Of a stretch of DNA of 64,000 bases, positions 8,849 to 17,659 are shown piece after piece. Below the pieces are notes generated by a model. It had not been told where the DNA came from. It did not search any database and was given only the letters and a program-made list of their open reading frames with translations. How positions within the stretch are numbered: position 1 is the stretch's first letter; every line of letters starts with the position of its first letter. This stretch comes from Nitrobacter vulgaris (GTDB taxonomy: Bacteria; Pseudomonadota; Alphaproteobacteria; Rhizobiales; Xanthobacteraceae). A program made the position numbers and the translations under genes. Where the stretch lies: NCBI RefSeq assembly GCF_031453995.1, contig NZ_JAVDPZ010000005.1, forward strand, positions 124,001 through 188,000, in the 5' to 3' direction.

Positions 8849-9334
8849 ATGCCCGCGAAAGATTTAAATGCCTTGTTTCTCGATACTTTGAAGGACATCT
8901 ATTACGCCGAAAAGCAAATCTATAAGTCCTTACCAAAATTGGCAAAAGCTGCAGCGTCTGAGCAACTGCGCGCGGCCTTCGAAAAGCACCACGATGAAAC
9001 GGAAGGACAGATCGAACGGCTTGAACAAGTCTTCGAACTTCTCGGTAAACCGGCGCGCGGCAAAAAGTGCGATGCGATCGAGGGTATTTTAGACGAAGGC
9101 AAAGAAATTATGGAGGAGTACGAAGACGAGCCCGCTCTTGACGCTGGCCTTTTGGCTGCAGCGCAGGCAGTCGAGCATTATGAAATTTCGCGCTACGGCA
9201 CGCTAAAAGCTTGGGCAACTAAGCTTGGAATGAAAGATGCAGCCAAGTTGCTTGATCAGACGCTTGCCGAGGAAAAGAAGACCGACGAGACCTTGACCAA
9301 AATCGCCGAGACGGCAGTGAACGCTGAAGGATGA
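8849..9334 (+). CDS. Ferritin-like DUF892 protein (YciE/YciF family)
   Basis: 161 aa four-helix ferritin-like protein. The family is stress-induced in enterobacteria and has a ferritin-like bundle with a probable di-metal site. Candidate metal ligands are the Glu/His residues of IYYAEKQIY (E21), FEKHHDETEGQIERLEQVFE (about 45-63) and AVEHYEISRYGTL (about 108-120). A good ribosome site, AAAGGAAAA, precedes ATG 8849. It stands alone. A GGAAC-N17-ATT element at 8694 resembles a stress promoter poorly. Precise role (iron storage, peroxide protection) is not established. Confidence 0.9.
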   Translation: MPAKDLNALFLDTLKDIYYAEKQIYKSLPKLAKAAASEQLRAAFEKHHDETEGQIERLEQVFELLGKPARGKKCDAIEGILDEGKEIMEEYEDEPALDAGLLAAAQAVEHYEISRYGTLKAWATKLGMKDAAKLLDQTLAEEKKTDETLTKIAETAVNAEG

Positions 9335-9387
9335 TGCTTAGCCGCAAATCGAGCATCAACGGGATCACTCTGACTGAAGCGGCGAGG

Positions 9388-9639
9388 GGTACCCTTGTAT
9401 CAACTCTATCGTGTCTGAGTACGAACCCGACGAGAACAAGACGTCTGCCTTGGGCCAGACGAGGCTCTCGAGGCGAGCAAGAGCGCGGTGATCGCAGCCA
9501 AACCGAGTTCCGCGGGCTGATAATCAAAGTTGAACTCAAGAGACCTGAAACACATGGCCTTTGCAGCCACGACGTTTTTGTCGCTCTCCAGTGGGTGAAA
9601 ATTTCATTGACGTCGTTAGGCGACGGGGCAGTCCGAGTC
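9388..9639 (-). pseudogene. Relic of a PLP-fold protein gene
   Basis: The minus strand here matches bases 36486-36840, the N-terminal coding part of the PLP-fold protein at 36382-37665. Shared stretches include the codons for SPNDV, NWRAT-TSW--RPCV and ITALLLA, and the DNA around GGCTGCGATCACCGCGCTCT. Compared with that gene it has lost about 43 and about 75 bases and is shifted in frame. A 130 aa plus-strand frame over the same bases (9331-9723) is therefore chance. Confidence 0.8.
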
Positions 9640-10007
9640 ACGTTCTACGGTGACTTTAAAAGCATCCAACGTTTGAGGTCGTGGGTAGAATTCAATTTCG
9701 TTGCCCGCGGGGTGCAGGGATAAAGGGGCACGCGTTATTGCTTTGCCGCGCACCGACATGCATGGCCACTAGCAAAATTTGTCGTTTTCAGATTCTAGGG
9801 CTCTGGTTGCGAGCTAACTCCAAGGGGTATTGGCTAACCCGACCGGGTCCCGGCGTTGAACGAATGCACAGAGCGCGTCGCCCGCGAATTGATCTCTCGT
9901 CCAAACCCAGCCATCTCGTTCCTCGGTGTCCGTTTCTTAGTCGGGAAGGAGCCGCGTTTAGAGGGCCAATCCGATAGTGAACAGTTTGACGCTGCGCCGC
10001 CCTCGTA
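9640..10007. other. Gap without supported gene
   Basis: No frame with a ribosome site or recognisable motif. The right end leads into the stress promoter of the DUF3618 operon. Confidence 0.4.
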
Positions 10008-10032
10008 GGAACGATTGAAGAGAGCGCGAGTT
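10008..10032 (+). promoter_or_regulatory. sigma-EcfG-type promoter of the DUF3618 operon
   Basis: GGAAC at 10008-10012, 17 bases, GTT at 10030-10032. It lies 31 bases before the first start codon of a four-gene operon. Confidence 0.65.
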
Positions 10033-10063
10033 GCCGGGAAGAAAATTTGGAAAGGATCGCGAC

Positions 10064-10987
10064 ATGACACGGTCGGTGGAGGAACTACGGTTGGAGGCGG
10101 AGCGAAACCGGGCCGACCTGGCAACGACGGTTGATCAGTTGAGGGAACGGGTCTCGGATGCGGCCGACGATATTCGTCAAAAACTCTCGCCGGAATACGT
10201 GAAATCGGAGCTCTCCGATTACATCGGCCTTAAGGCACACGGTTGGGGTGAGACATTGAAACAACGAGCGACAGACAATCCGATGGGGACAGTAGCAGCA
10301 GGGGCCGTTGCTGCGATCTCCCTCATACGTATGGCGCGGAGCCTACCCCTGCCGCTTCTGATGCTGGGCGCGGGGGCTTTTCTGACCTCTAAGACGGCCC
10401 GCGATCGCGCTGCACAAGGCGCGGTTACAATAAAAGAGAAAGCGGGGGAGATGCTTGTGGAGGCAGGAAATTCACCGCTCGTTGCGGACGTGAAGGACCG
10501 GCTAGCGGCGGCTCGAACTCAAGCCACTGAAACAGCCGATGACCTCAAAATCCGTGCCACTCAAGTAGCCAGCGATTGGTCAGACAAAATTTCTAGCGGC
10601 GGCGATACGCTCAGGAACAAGACCGGTGCGGCCAAAGATGCGGTGGCGACCCAATGGTCAACGGCTCGTCAGCGTAGCGGTGATGCTGCATTGATCGGGG
10701 GGGTTGGAGTCGCGATTGGCGCCATCATTGCCGCTTCTCTACCCGAAACGAGGGCTGAAGCCAAAGCGATGGGCGAAGCAAGCTATAAGGTTAAACGGAA
10801 GGCCGGCGAAGCTATCCAATCCGGATTTGCCACGGCCAAGAGTTCAGCAACCTCGGCCCTCGACGCAGCTGCGAAAGCCGTTGGCGAAAGCGATTTAGGT
10901 GGAGAAGTTAGCCGCATGACCCAGAACGTGTCTGACACGCTCAAGGAGGGTGCCGACGACGTTGTGAGAGCGGCGTTCCGTCAATAG
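10064..10987 (+). CDS. DUF3618-containing membrane-associated stress protein
   Basis: 307 aa. The N-terminus (about 2-50) fits DUF3618: RSVEELRLEAERNRADL followed by a predicted coiled coil. A hydrophobic segment lies at about 85-115 and another at about 220-235; the rest is Ala/Lys-rich amphipathic helix, as in late-embryogenesis-type or apolipoprotein-like repeats. I start at ATG 10064, after AAAGGATC; an upstream in-frame start at 10031 overlaps the promoter. First of four genes transcribed together and all of similar composition. Likely an envelope-stress or membrane-stabilising role, by inference. Confidence 0.8.
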   Translation: MTRSVEELRLEAERNRADLATTVDQLRERVSDAADDIRQKLSPEYVKSELSDYIGLKAHGWGETLKQRATDNPMGTVAAGAVAAISLIRMARSLPLPLLMLGAGAFLTSKTARDRAAQGAVTIKEKAGEMLVEAGNSPLVADVKDRLAAARTQATETADDLKIRATQVASDWSDKISSGGDTLRNKTGAAKDAVATQWSTARQRSGDAALIGGVGVAIGAIIAASLPETRAEAKAMGEASYKVKRKAGEAIQSGFATAKSSATSALDAAAKAVGESDLGGEVSRMTQNVSDTLKEGADDVVRAAFRQ

Positions 10988-11014
10988 CGAAATCTAAACA
11001 CAAGGGTAGACAAG

Positions 11015-11566
11015 ATGAGCAACTTTGACACGACAACACCGAACACCTTGAATCGGAACCAAGCCCCCGGTTCGACACACAACCTTAAGGAGGAGGTATC
11101 AAGGGCGGGTGGCGAGCTCAAACATCGCGCGGGTGAGACGCTGCGCACCTCGACCGACCTTGCGAGCGACAAGATTGAGGAAGTAGCGAATGCCGCCCAA
11201 GATGTTGTTTCAGAAACAGCCAAGCATCTGGGTAGCCGAGCTCATGAGCAGCAAGAGGCCGGCGCTGATTTTATCGGGCGCTTCGCCGATGATATTCGTA
11301 AAGCGGCGCGAGCCTTCGAAAACGACGTGCCGTTCGCGGCGCGCGGCATCGAATCAGCTGCAGACTATGTCCATGAGGCATCGGAAATGATCCAAAATGG
11401 AAGTTTCCGCGATCTTCTCGACGGTGCGAGCGATTTCGCGAGACGCCAGCCGGCCGCATTTCTCGGCTTGTCGGCACTCGCGGGATTTGCGGCGGTGCGC
11501 TTCCTCAGAGCGTCCGGAGAGCAGCGAGCTTCGTCTTCGTCACCTTCCTCACAGGGGCAAGAGTGA
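11015..11566 (+). CDS. Helical hypothetical protein of the stress operon
   Basis: 183 aa, mostly amphipathic helix (Lys/Glu/Ala-rich), with a single hydrophobic stretch near the C-terminus (about 146-165, PAAFLGLSALAGFAAVRFL) that could anchor it in the membrane. I do not recognise a named domain. It lies 27 bases after the DUF3618 gene; the next gene starts at 11568, one base past its stop. Composition resembles the flanking proteins, so a joint structural role at the membrane is plausible but unproven. Confidence 0.75.
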   Translation: MSNFDTTTPNTLNRNQAPGSTHNLKEEVSRAGGELKHRAGETLRTSTDLASDKIEEVANAAQDVVSETAKHLGSRAHEQQEAGADFIGRFADDIRKAARAFENDVPFAARGIESAADYVHEASEMIQNGSFRDLLDGASDFARRQPAAFLGLSALAGFAAVRFLRASGEQRASSSSPSSQGQE

Positions 11567-11567
11567 T

Positions 11568-11984
11568 ATGAGCATCCAAAACGATATCAAAACCAGCCAG
11601 AACGATTTCCATACGATCTCGAATTTGCTTGGGGATGCGCTTTCGCAATTTTCCAAGCTCTTCCAAAATGAAGTCGATCTGGCGAAGGCGGAACTGGGCG
11701 AAAAAGCGCAGGAGGTCCTTGCCGCGATGGGCCTCATCGCTGCCGGCGCCATCTTGGTGATTCCCGCTGTGGTGATGGCGCTGTTCGCATTATCAGCGGC
11801 TCTCATTGCGTCGGGTTGGTCGCAGACGCTCTCTTATCTTATATCAGCGGCCGTAGCGGCAGGGGTCGGCGGCGCACTATTCGCCGTCGGCATCAACAGG
11901 TTGCAAGCGGGACGCCTGGTGCCACATGAAACCATGGGGCAGCTCGAAAAAGACAAAGAAGCCATGAAGGAAATGGTGCGATGA
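11568..11984 (+). CDS. Phage-holin-like / DUF1469 membrane protein
   Basis: 138 aa. An N-terminal amphipathic helix (about 10-50, FHTISNLLGDALSQFSKLF) precedes two membrane helices (about 55-80 and 85-110), the usual plan of the DUF1469 / phage holin superfamily III proteins found in Rhizobiales stress operons; no lytic role is implied. ATG 11568 directly follows the previous stop. A longer frame beginning at 11397 overlaps the upstream gene and is rejected. Its end overlaps the next ATG by four bases (ATGA). Confidence 0.8.
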   Translation: MSIQNDIKTSQNDFHTISNLLGDALSQFSKLFQNEVDLAKAELGEKAQEVLAAMGLIAAGAILVIPAVVMALFALSAALIASGWSQTLSYLISAAVAAGVGGALFAVGINRLQAGRLVPHETMGQLEKDKEAMKEMVR

Positions 11985-12688
11985 GCAATGAGAATAAAGG
12001 ATTTTTCGATAATCTTGTGGCGACGGCGAAGGGTAATCCATTAGCTGCCGTCCTTATCGGAGCCGGTACGTTTTATTTGTTTACCGGCAATCAAAGGGTG
12101 ATGAATGCCGCAAGCGCGAAAGCGGCTTCGCCGAAAGATCTTCACCCTCTGGGTTCGCGTTCGCCTTTGGCGGCTCGTGAGCGATCTGCAACGGCGCCGC
12201 AAGGCCATGAATCGGAGGAGTCGGGATCAGTTGTAGGTGAAACGTTACGCGATGTGGGTGGTGCGGCCTCGAGCGCCGTATCTGGCACTACCGACATGAT
12301 CAAAGATCGACTGCGCGATGGTGCCGACTATGTCCGAGAGAACATCGGCGGGCCTGGAGAAGAAGCGCTCAGAAAGACTCAGTCTTCATTGGCTGATTTA
12401 TTTGAACGACAACCGCTAGTTCTCGGTATCCTAGGCTTAACCGCCGGGGCTGCTATGGCAGGAGCGTTTCGGACAACCGATCTAGAGAAAGATTGGATGG
12501 GCGAACTCAGCGACGAGGTTAAAGCCGATCTGACCACACGAGGGGGAGCGGTATCGCAAGGCCTCCATGGAGTCGCGGATAAGCTTCAAACGGAACTTGG
12601 CGAAGCGGGCTCCGAAGTAGTTGATCGGGCGAGGCAGACCGCCGCGCGGGCCGCAAACGCTGCACGGGAAGCCGCGAAGCTGTTTTGA
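11981..12688 (+). CDS. Hypothetical membrane-associated protein of the stress operon
   Basis: 235 aa. An N-terminal hydrophobic segment (about 18-35, NPLAAVLIGAGTFYLF), a charged middle, a second hydrophobic part (about 145-165, QPLVLGILGLTAGAAMAG) and a helical C-terminal third rich in Ala/Glu/Arg. Similar in style to the DUF3618 protein. The start overlaps the previous stop (ATGA at 11981-11984). Last gene of the operon; I see no clear terminator behind it. Function unknown. Confidence 0.75.
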   Translation: MSNENKGFFDNLVATAKGNPLAAVLIGAGTFYLFTGNQRVMNAASAKAASPKDLHPLGSRSPLAARERSATAPQGHESEESGSVVGETLRDVGGAASSAVSGTTDMIKDRLRDGADYVRENIGGPGEEALRKTQSSLADLFERQPLVLGILGLTAGAAMAGAFRTTDLEKDWMGELSDEVKADLTTRGGAVSQGLHGVADKLQTELGEAGSEVVDRARQTAARAANAAREAAKLF

Positions 12689-12955
12689 TCCTCTTGCGCT
12701 TTCCCGGTACGTGGCAAGCGCCACCCGGCACGGCTCCTTGATCCGTTCCCGCAGTCGTCTCGAAGTGCATCGCAATCGCTAGCCGACCACCAAATTCACC
12801 GTTGAATTGGTTTTTCGAACTTGGGAACTCACAATCGTTAATTCGACGCCTTCTTCGAGAATCTAATGCGCCGCTGCAACGCGCTTTGTATGCTAGCACG
12901 GCAACGGTCGAACTGGCCAATGGCCACGCACTTTGGGTTCTTTGCGAGGCCCGGT

Positions 12956-13657
12956 CTACGCTACTTGAAAGTCAGTGCTTTTATAAGTGTCAGTGGTCTG
13001 GCAATCCGGGCATGTTGCGCTAAAGTCTTGCTTAACAGCTGACGGGTTTGAAATCGAAATGTTTGCGCCGCATTTTTTGCAGGAAGCAGTGCCAGTGGAT
13101 TTTCGAACCTTTGATTTTACTTTTCGTCCATGGAAGATCAGAATGCATGTTGAAAGAAACAGAGCTGCCGCACTTATAAGCCGGAGATTTGTTTCTATTT
13201 TGCCTTCGGCTTCATTTTGATTAACGGTTTCGAAATCCCAGCTGGCGTCTTCTGCGGCGCGATCGTGGTCAGGAAAGGCCTTGTCCCCCAATTTGGTCAG
13301 TTCTGCTTGCAGGCTCACTACCGCTCGTCTTAGGAGCGCGAGAGACATCGCTTTCCCCTCGTTTATCCATTCGACCACAAGTTCCACCGGCGGGCGCCCG
13401 CTGAGGTAAATCGGCCCATTGTCTAATCGGGCTGCGGACGCATAGTACTTATAATCGGATGTTTCCTTACCGAACGTTCTGGCCAGCGTTTTGGCAATTT
13501 TTGCCTGGAGGGCTCGAGTCTCATTCGCGCCGCGCGCTTTGACAAGCGAGCAATCGAACGCTTCCAGTTCGGATATCTGCCTTTGCAGCCGTTCAATCCC
13601 CTCCCGAAGCTGGTCAGGTCGGCGCTCGATTGGGCTAAGGGAGTTAGGATTTTCCAT
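12956..13657 (-). CDS. Helical N-domain, membrane helix and zinc-ribbon protein
   Basis: 233 aa with three parts. (1) About 10-125: a helical domain beginning as coiled coil (LREGIERLQRQISELEAFD) and containing FGKETSDYKYYASAARLDNGP; from memory this resembles the helical N-domain attached to TIR-like or nucleotide-binding antiphage proteins, which I could not check. (2) About 158-176: one membrane helix. (3) About 190-225: a zinc ribbon with C193-x2-C196 and C216-x2-C219. I start at ATG 13657, after GGGA; a longer frame to 13717 has no ribosome site. It is an orphan with no partner gene. It could be a membrane sensor or effector; its function is unknown. Confidence 0.7.
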   Translation of the reverse strand: MENPNSLSPIERRPDQLREGIERLQRQISELEAFDCSLVKARGANETRALQAKIAKTLARTFGKETSDYKYYASAARLDNGPIYLSGRPPVELVVEWINEGKAMSLALLRRAVVSLQAELTKLGDKAFPDHDRAAEDASWDFETVNQNEAEGKIETNLRLISAAALFLSTCILIFHGRKVKSKVRKSTGTASCKKCGANISISNPSAVKQDFSATCPDCQTTDTYKSTDFQVA

Positions 13658-13903
13658 GTCGATTCCCAGCGTCGGACAGTGTCTCAACGGTATGGTCGAA
13701 CGCTCCAAACGCGACAATATTTAATGGCGATCGGAGACAAATCGTTCCTAGAAGTGAAGACAATGACACATGCCCAAGGGCGCGCGCAAACTTGATAAAG
13801 TACATTTATCCGGACGAGGTTGAGGCACCTGCATCACCCGTCAGGAACAATCAGGTTTTGGGATGATTGTCGGTTCCGTAAGTCAACCGCACGGATTGTC
13901 GCC

Positions 13904-14692
13904 ATGGCTCTCAGATATCCCTCGTTCAATCGCCGCGGGTTTGTGGGGCTCGCCGGATCGGCAGCGGCTTTCCTGTCGTGCGCGTGCGGCCGCGCGCACG
14001 CTCAGCAGCCTGAGAAAGGCGGCGGCATTCCGGGCGGGGAGAAATCCGCCAAGAGCACAATGCTCGGCGCGGGGGCGGACCTTTTGCAGAGCCGCGGCCC
14101 CGTCAGCGCGATCAACATGTACCTCAACGGCTTTCACTTCTATGCCGACGACATGGGCCGGCAGATCGAGGCGCATCATTATTGCAGCCACGTGACTGAG
14201 GAATTCTACCAGTGCGTCATTTACGACGGGAACGAGCCCCACTCCCGGCTCATAGGCATCGAGTACATCGTCTCGGAGCGGATATTCAAGTCGCTTCCCG
14301 AGGAGGAGAAAGCGCTATGGCACAGCCACCGCCACGAGGCGCTCGCGGGCGAGCTGCTGATGCCGGGAATACCGGCGACGGTGCAGCACATCGCCATGAC
14401 TGCGCTCGTCTCCACTTATGGCAAGACCTGGCATACTTGGCAGATAGATAGGGACTCCAGTCTGCCTACCGGCATCCCGCAACTGATGATGGGCTTCACG
14501 GCGGACGGCCAGCTCAAGCCCGAGATGATCAAGAGCCGGGACAAGGAGCTGGGCACCTACACCTCGCAAGCGAAAAAGTCCCGCGAGGATTTGGCGAGCT
14601 CCGCGCCGCAGCCCGACGCGGCGGCCGACGCGTGGAAAGGCACGACGCAGCAGCTCGTCCTAACCAAGACGCCTCTTTTGAATAAGCGATAA
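13904..14692 (+). CDS. OBAP-family (DUF1264) protein with export signal
   Basis: 262 aa. The family is named after plant oil-body-associated proteins; its bacterial members are uncharacterised. The core (about 55-230) shows the family pattern HHYCSHVTEEFYQCVIYD, LIGIEYIVS, ALWHSHRHEALAGELLMPG. The N-terminus (NRRGFVGLAGSAAAFL, then SCACGRAHAQ) looks like a twin-arginine signal, possibly with a lipobox Cys. I start at ATG 13904; an upstream in-frame ATG at 13820 would bury the signal. High G+C and GC-rich codons, like the next gene, suggest shared origin. Not obviously in an operon (110 bases to the next start). Confidence 0.8.
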   Translation: MALRYPSFNRRGFVGLAGSAAAFLSCACGRAHAQQPEKGGGIPGGEKSAKSTMLGAGADLLQSRGPVSAINMYLNGFHFYADDMGRQIEAHHYCSHVTEEFYQCVIYDGNEPHSRLIGIEYIVSERIFKSLPEEEKALWHSHRHEALAGELLMPGIPATVQHIAMTALVSTYGKTWHTWQIDRDSSLPTGIPQLMMGFTADGQLKPEMIKSRDKELGTYTSQAKKSREDLASSAPQPDAAADAWKGTTQQLVLTKTPLLNKR

Positions 14693-14802
14693 TGTGGGGA
14701 AAAGCACTGCGAACAGCGCGGGAGACAGCTTGGGTGGCTCGCCCAACTTAACACTCTGCGAGCCGACCGGCCCGCTAATCGGTATTGCTTTCGGAGAAAG
14801 CC

Positions 14803-15411
14803 ATGTCAAAGAGCGATACATTACGGCATGGCCCTCCGGGAGAGAGCGCGGTGCATCTCTGCGTCGATATGCAGAGAATGTTTGCCGAGGGCACCGAATG
14901 GAAGATGCACTGGCTTGAGCGAGTCCTGCCGAACATCATCGCGGTCACATCCGTTCATCCTGAGAGAACTATTTTCACCCGCTTTATTCCGGCCGAGCAG
15001 CCGGGGCACGGCGTGGGGATGTGGCGGCATTATTACGAGCGATGGGCCTCAATGACTATCGACCGGATCGGGTCTGACATGATGGGGCTGGTCCCTGACC
15101 TCGCCGCGTTCGTCCCTCCCGGCAGGGTCTTTGACAAGCATGTCTATTCCCCTTGGACCGGAAGCGACCTTCATCAGCAGCTGCGCGGTGCTGGAATCGA
15201 CAGCCTCATCATAACCGGCGGGGAAACGGACGTGTGCGTTCTAAGCACGATGTTGGGCGCGATCGACTGGGGCTTTCGGGTCATCCTCGTACAGGACGCG
15301 CTTTGCAGTTCGGCTGATGAAACTCATGACGCGATGATGAATATCTACATGAATCGGTTCGGAGAGCAGGTTGAGACCGTTACGACGGAGACTCTTCTTA
15401 AATGCTGGTAA
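14803..15411 (+). CDS. Isochorismatase-like cysteine hydrolase
   Basis: 202 aa alpha/beta hydrolase of the isochorismatase / nicotinamidase superfamily. The catalytic triad is visible: D22 in VDMQ, K112 in FDKHVYSPW, C145 in GGETDVCVLST. The family cleaves amides or vinyl ethers of small molecules; the substrate here is unknown. GGAGAAAG lies ahead of ATG 14803, which I prefer to the in-frame start at 14785. It follows the OBAP gene in the same direction. No pathway partner is nearby. Confidence 0.88.
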   Translation: MSKSDTLRHGPPGESAVHLCVDMQRMFAEGTEWKMHWLERVLPNIIAVTSVHPERTIFTRFIPAEQPGHGVGMWRHYYERWASMTIDRIGSDMMGLVPDLAAFVPPGRVFDKHVYSPWTGSDLHQQLRGAGIDSLIITGGETDVCVLSTMLGAIDWGFRVILVQDALCSSADETHDAMMNIYMNRFGEQVETVTTETLLKCW

Positions 15412-15782
15412 ACAAAATTTCACGAGCGGGGGGTCTCGCATTTCCTGCTGATCGACTTGCCAAGGAACTGGTAACGGTCGATCAGTCGGACTGGTTCGAC
15501 GGCTTTCGCCGGCATCGGTCCGCCCCGAGGGCGCGTCCTTTGGTCAGTCGGCTCGGCCGAGAGTGGCGATCTCGGATCATGGAGCGTTGTTTGGACGCTC
15601 ACCGGGGGCGCGGTCTAATGTCCACCGTAAGAGGAATGAAACAGCGCGGAGGCTTATCACTCGCCCGACTATAACATCGATCGGCGAAGCAGGGCGGTCC
15701 GAGCGAAACGGAACAGCACGGTCTGCCAATTCAGGTAATTGAGGGACTGAACGGTTAACGAAGCATGACGCGCTTTGTTAAC
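15412..15782. other. Gap without supported gene
   Basis: A 90 aa frame on the plus strand overlaps the isochorismatase end and has no ribosome site or motif. I see nothing else. Confidence 0.4.
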
Positions 15783-17222
15783 TCAACTGGATAGCGGATC
15801 GGCAATGCTTTCGAGGGATTTGCCTTCTGCATCGATGCCCAACATTAGTTCCGCACCGGCAGCTGTCAACAAAAGTCCGGCAGCCAAGGCATACCCGGCA
15901 CTGACGCGCCAAGCCGATCCGGATTCAATGAGCCATCCGAATAGAAGCGGCGATGTGCTTCCGCCAATGGCGGTGCCCAGTGCGTAGAAACAAGCAATGG
16001 CCAAGGCGCGAGTCTCGAGTGGGAAGATCTCGCTGACGGTCAGATAGGCCGAACTCGCCGCCGCGGAGGCAAAAAAGAAGATCGAAAACCATGCTATCGT
16101 CTGTGTCACCGGAGTGAGAAAACCGGCTGCGAATAGATAGGCGGTTATCAGCAGCAACAAACCACTGATTGCAAACGTTCCTGCGATCATGGCCTTGCGG
16201 CCGACGGTGTCAAACAGTGTTCCCAAAAACAGCGGCCCGCAGAAATTTCCTATTGCGAGCGGTAAAAGGTAGAGTCCTATTCGTTCGCTTGGGACGCCGT
16301 AGAAATGCGAGAGTACGAGACCGAATGTGAAGAATACAGAGTTATAGAGAAAGGACTGCGCGATCATCAAGGTAAGCGCCAGAATGCTCCGTTTTCGATA
16401 TTTCCCAATCATGGACGATAAGATTAATCCGATTCCGAAGGATTTTTTGGGATGGACTTCGATGCTTTCCCGCGGGGCGGGCGGATACTTACCTGCGGCC
16501 TTTGCAATTCCCTTTTCAATTTCGGTGACAGTTTCCTCCGCTTTCTCGTTCTGCCCATGTGTCACAAGCCACCGCGGGCTCTCAGGCACGAAGCGGCGGA
16601 GCAACAAAATGCCCAGGCCAAGAATTGCTCCAATGCCGAAGCCGAGCCGCCAGCCGATATCCGGCGCGAATAGCCGCTGGTCGAGCAGAAATGGAACGGC
16701 GAGCGCTCCACCGGCGGCTCCAAGCCAAAAGCTGCCATTGACGACGAGATCGACCCGCCCTCGGTATTTTGCGGGAATGAGCTCGTCGATCGCGGAATTG
16801 ATAGCAGCGTATTCGCCACCGATGCCGAGTCCGGTAATCATCCTAAAAATTGCAAAGCTCCAGAAATCCCAGGCGAATGCACTGAGAAGCACTCCACACA
16901 AATAGACGATCAAGGTTACGTAGAACACGAGACGCCGGCCGTGCCGATCTGTGATCCAGCCGAAGATAAGAGCACCAACTACCGCTCCCACAACGTAAAA
17001 TGACGCGACGGCTCCGAGGTTGGCATTGGAAAGATGCAGGGTCTCGACGCTTCGGAGGGCCGGACCCAGCGAACCGACGATAGTGACCTCGAGTCCGTCA
17101 AGAATCCAGGTGATCCCCAGGCCGATGACGACCAGCAAGTGAAACCGACTCCAGGGTAGTCTATCGAGACGGAACGGGATATTGGTCCGGATCATGGGGA
17201 GAGATGATAGGGCTTCTGTCAT
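15783..17222 (-). CDS. MFS transporter (sugar-porter type)
   Basis: 479 aa, twelve predicted membrane helices. Typical motifs: GWITDRHGRR between helices 2 and 3, FRMITGLGIGGEYAAINS in helix 4, and PESPRWL after helix 6; the central cytoplasmic loop (about 225-265) is charged. Members of this group carry sugars, aromatic acids or dicarboxylates by proton symport; the substrate cannot be told. A single gene, ATG 17222, with no enzyme gene next to it to suggest a substrate. Confidence 0.85.
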   Translation of the reverse strand: MTEALSSLPMIRTNIPFRLDRLPWSRFHLLVVIGLGITWILDGLEVTIVGSLGPALRSVETLHLSNANLGAVASFYVVGAVVGALIFGWITDRHGRRLVFYVTLIVYLCGVLLSAFAWDFWSFAIFRMITGLGIGGEYAAINSAIDELIPAKYRGRVDLVVNGSFWLGAAGGALAVPFLLDQRLFAPDIGWRLGFGIGAILGLGILLLRRFVPESPRWLVTHGQNEKAEETVTEIEKGIAKAAGKYPPAPRESIEVHPKKSFGIGLILSSMIGKYRKRSILALTLMIAQSFLYNSVFFTFGLVLSHFYGVPSERIGLYLLPLAIGNFCGPLFLGTLFDTVGRKAMIAGTFAISGLLLLITAYLFAAGFLTPVTQTIAWFSIFFFASAAASSAYLTVSEIFPLETRALAIACFYALGTAIGGSTSPLLFGWLIESGSAWRVSAGYALAAGLLLTAAGAELMLGIDAEGKSLESIADPLSS

Positions 17223-17659
17223 TTTGGCTTCATGTCGATTGAAGTGGGGTCAGTGGCCGAATTAGCTTCACCAAAGGTAAGCAACGCGATGGCCATGCAG
17301 GAGTTCGATGGCCTTGGCCGGGCCGGCTAGACAGTGAAATCTCCATTACGCACCGAGGAATCGCAGACTGAACGTCCCCACACTAAGTGACTTGAAGCAG
17401 GCGTTGGAGCCACGGGCTTTTTCGGCTCCGTCTCGCAGCAACGTTCGCTGACCAGCTACCAGCAGGTACTTACCGTAAATGGGATTGGGTTAGATGTCGG
17501 TTCGTTCGTGCGGTGGCGGACCAGCCCCGTGTGTTTCAGTCGAAAAGTGTCAAAGCCCGCGAGGAGGATCCGGCGTCCGGCCCGACAGCACCCGTCCAGG
17601 TTCTCGGAGGGGCAAGCCGACAATTTGGCACTTTTCGGAAGGCACCGGGTTAATGAGAC
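17223..17659. other. Gap without supported gene
   Basis: Between divergent genes for the MFS transporter and the sensor kinase. Small overlapping frames around 17494-17726 have biased Pro/Arg/Ser composition typical of non-coding GC-rich DNA. Promoters for both neighbours must lie here, but I could not define them. Confidence 0.4.

Noticed and set aside
9331..9723. 130 aa plus-strand ORF after the DUF892 gene
   Set aside because: It overlies a relic homologous, on the minus strand, to the 36382 gene and has no ribosome site; the similarity explains the open frame.
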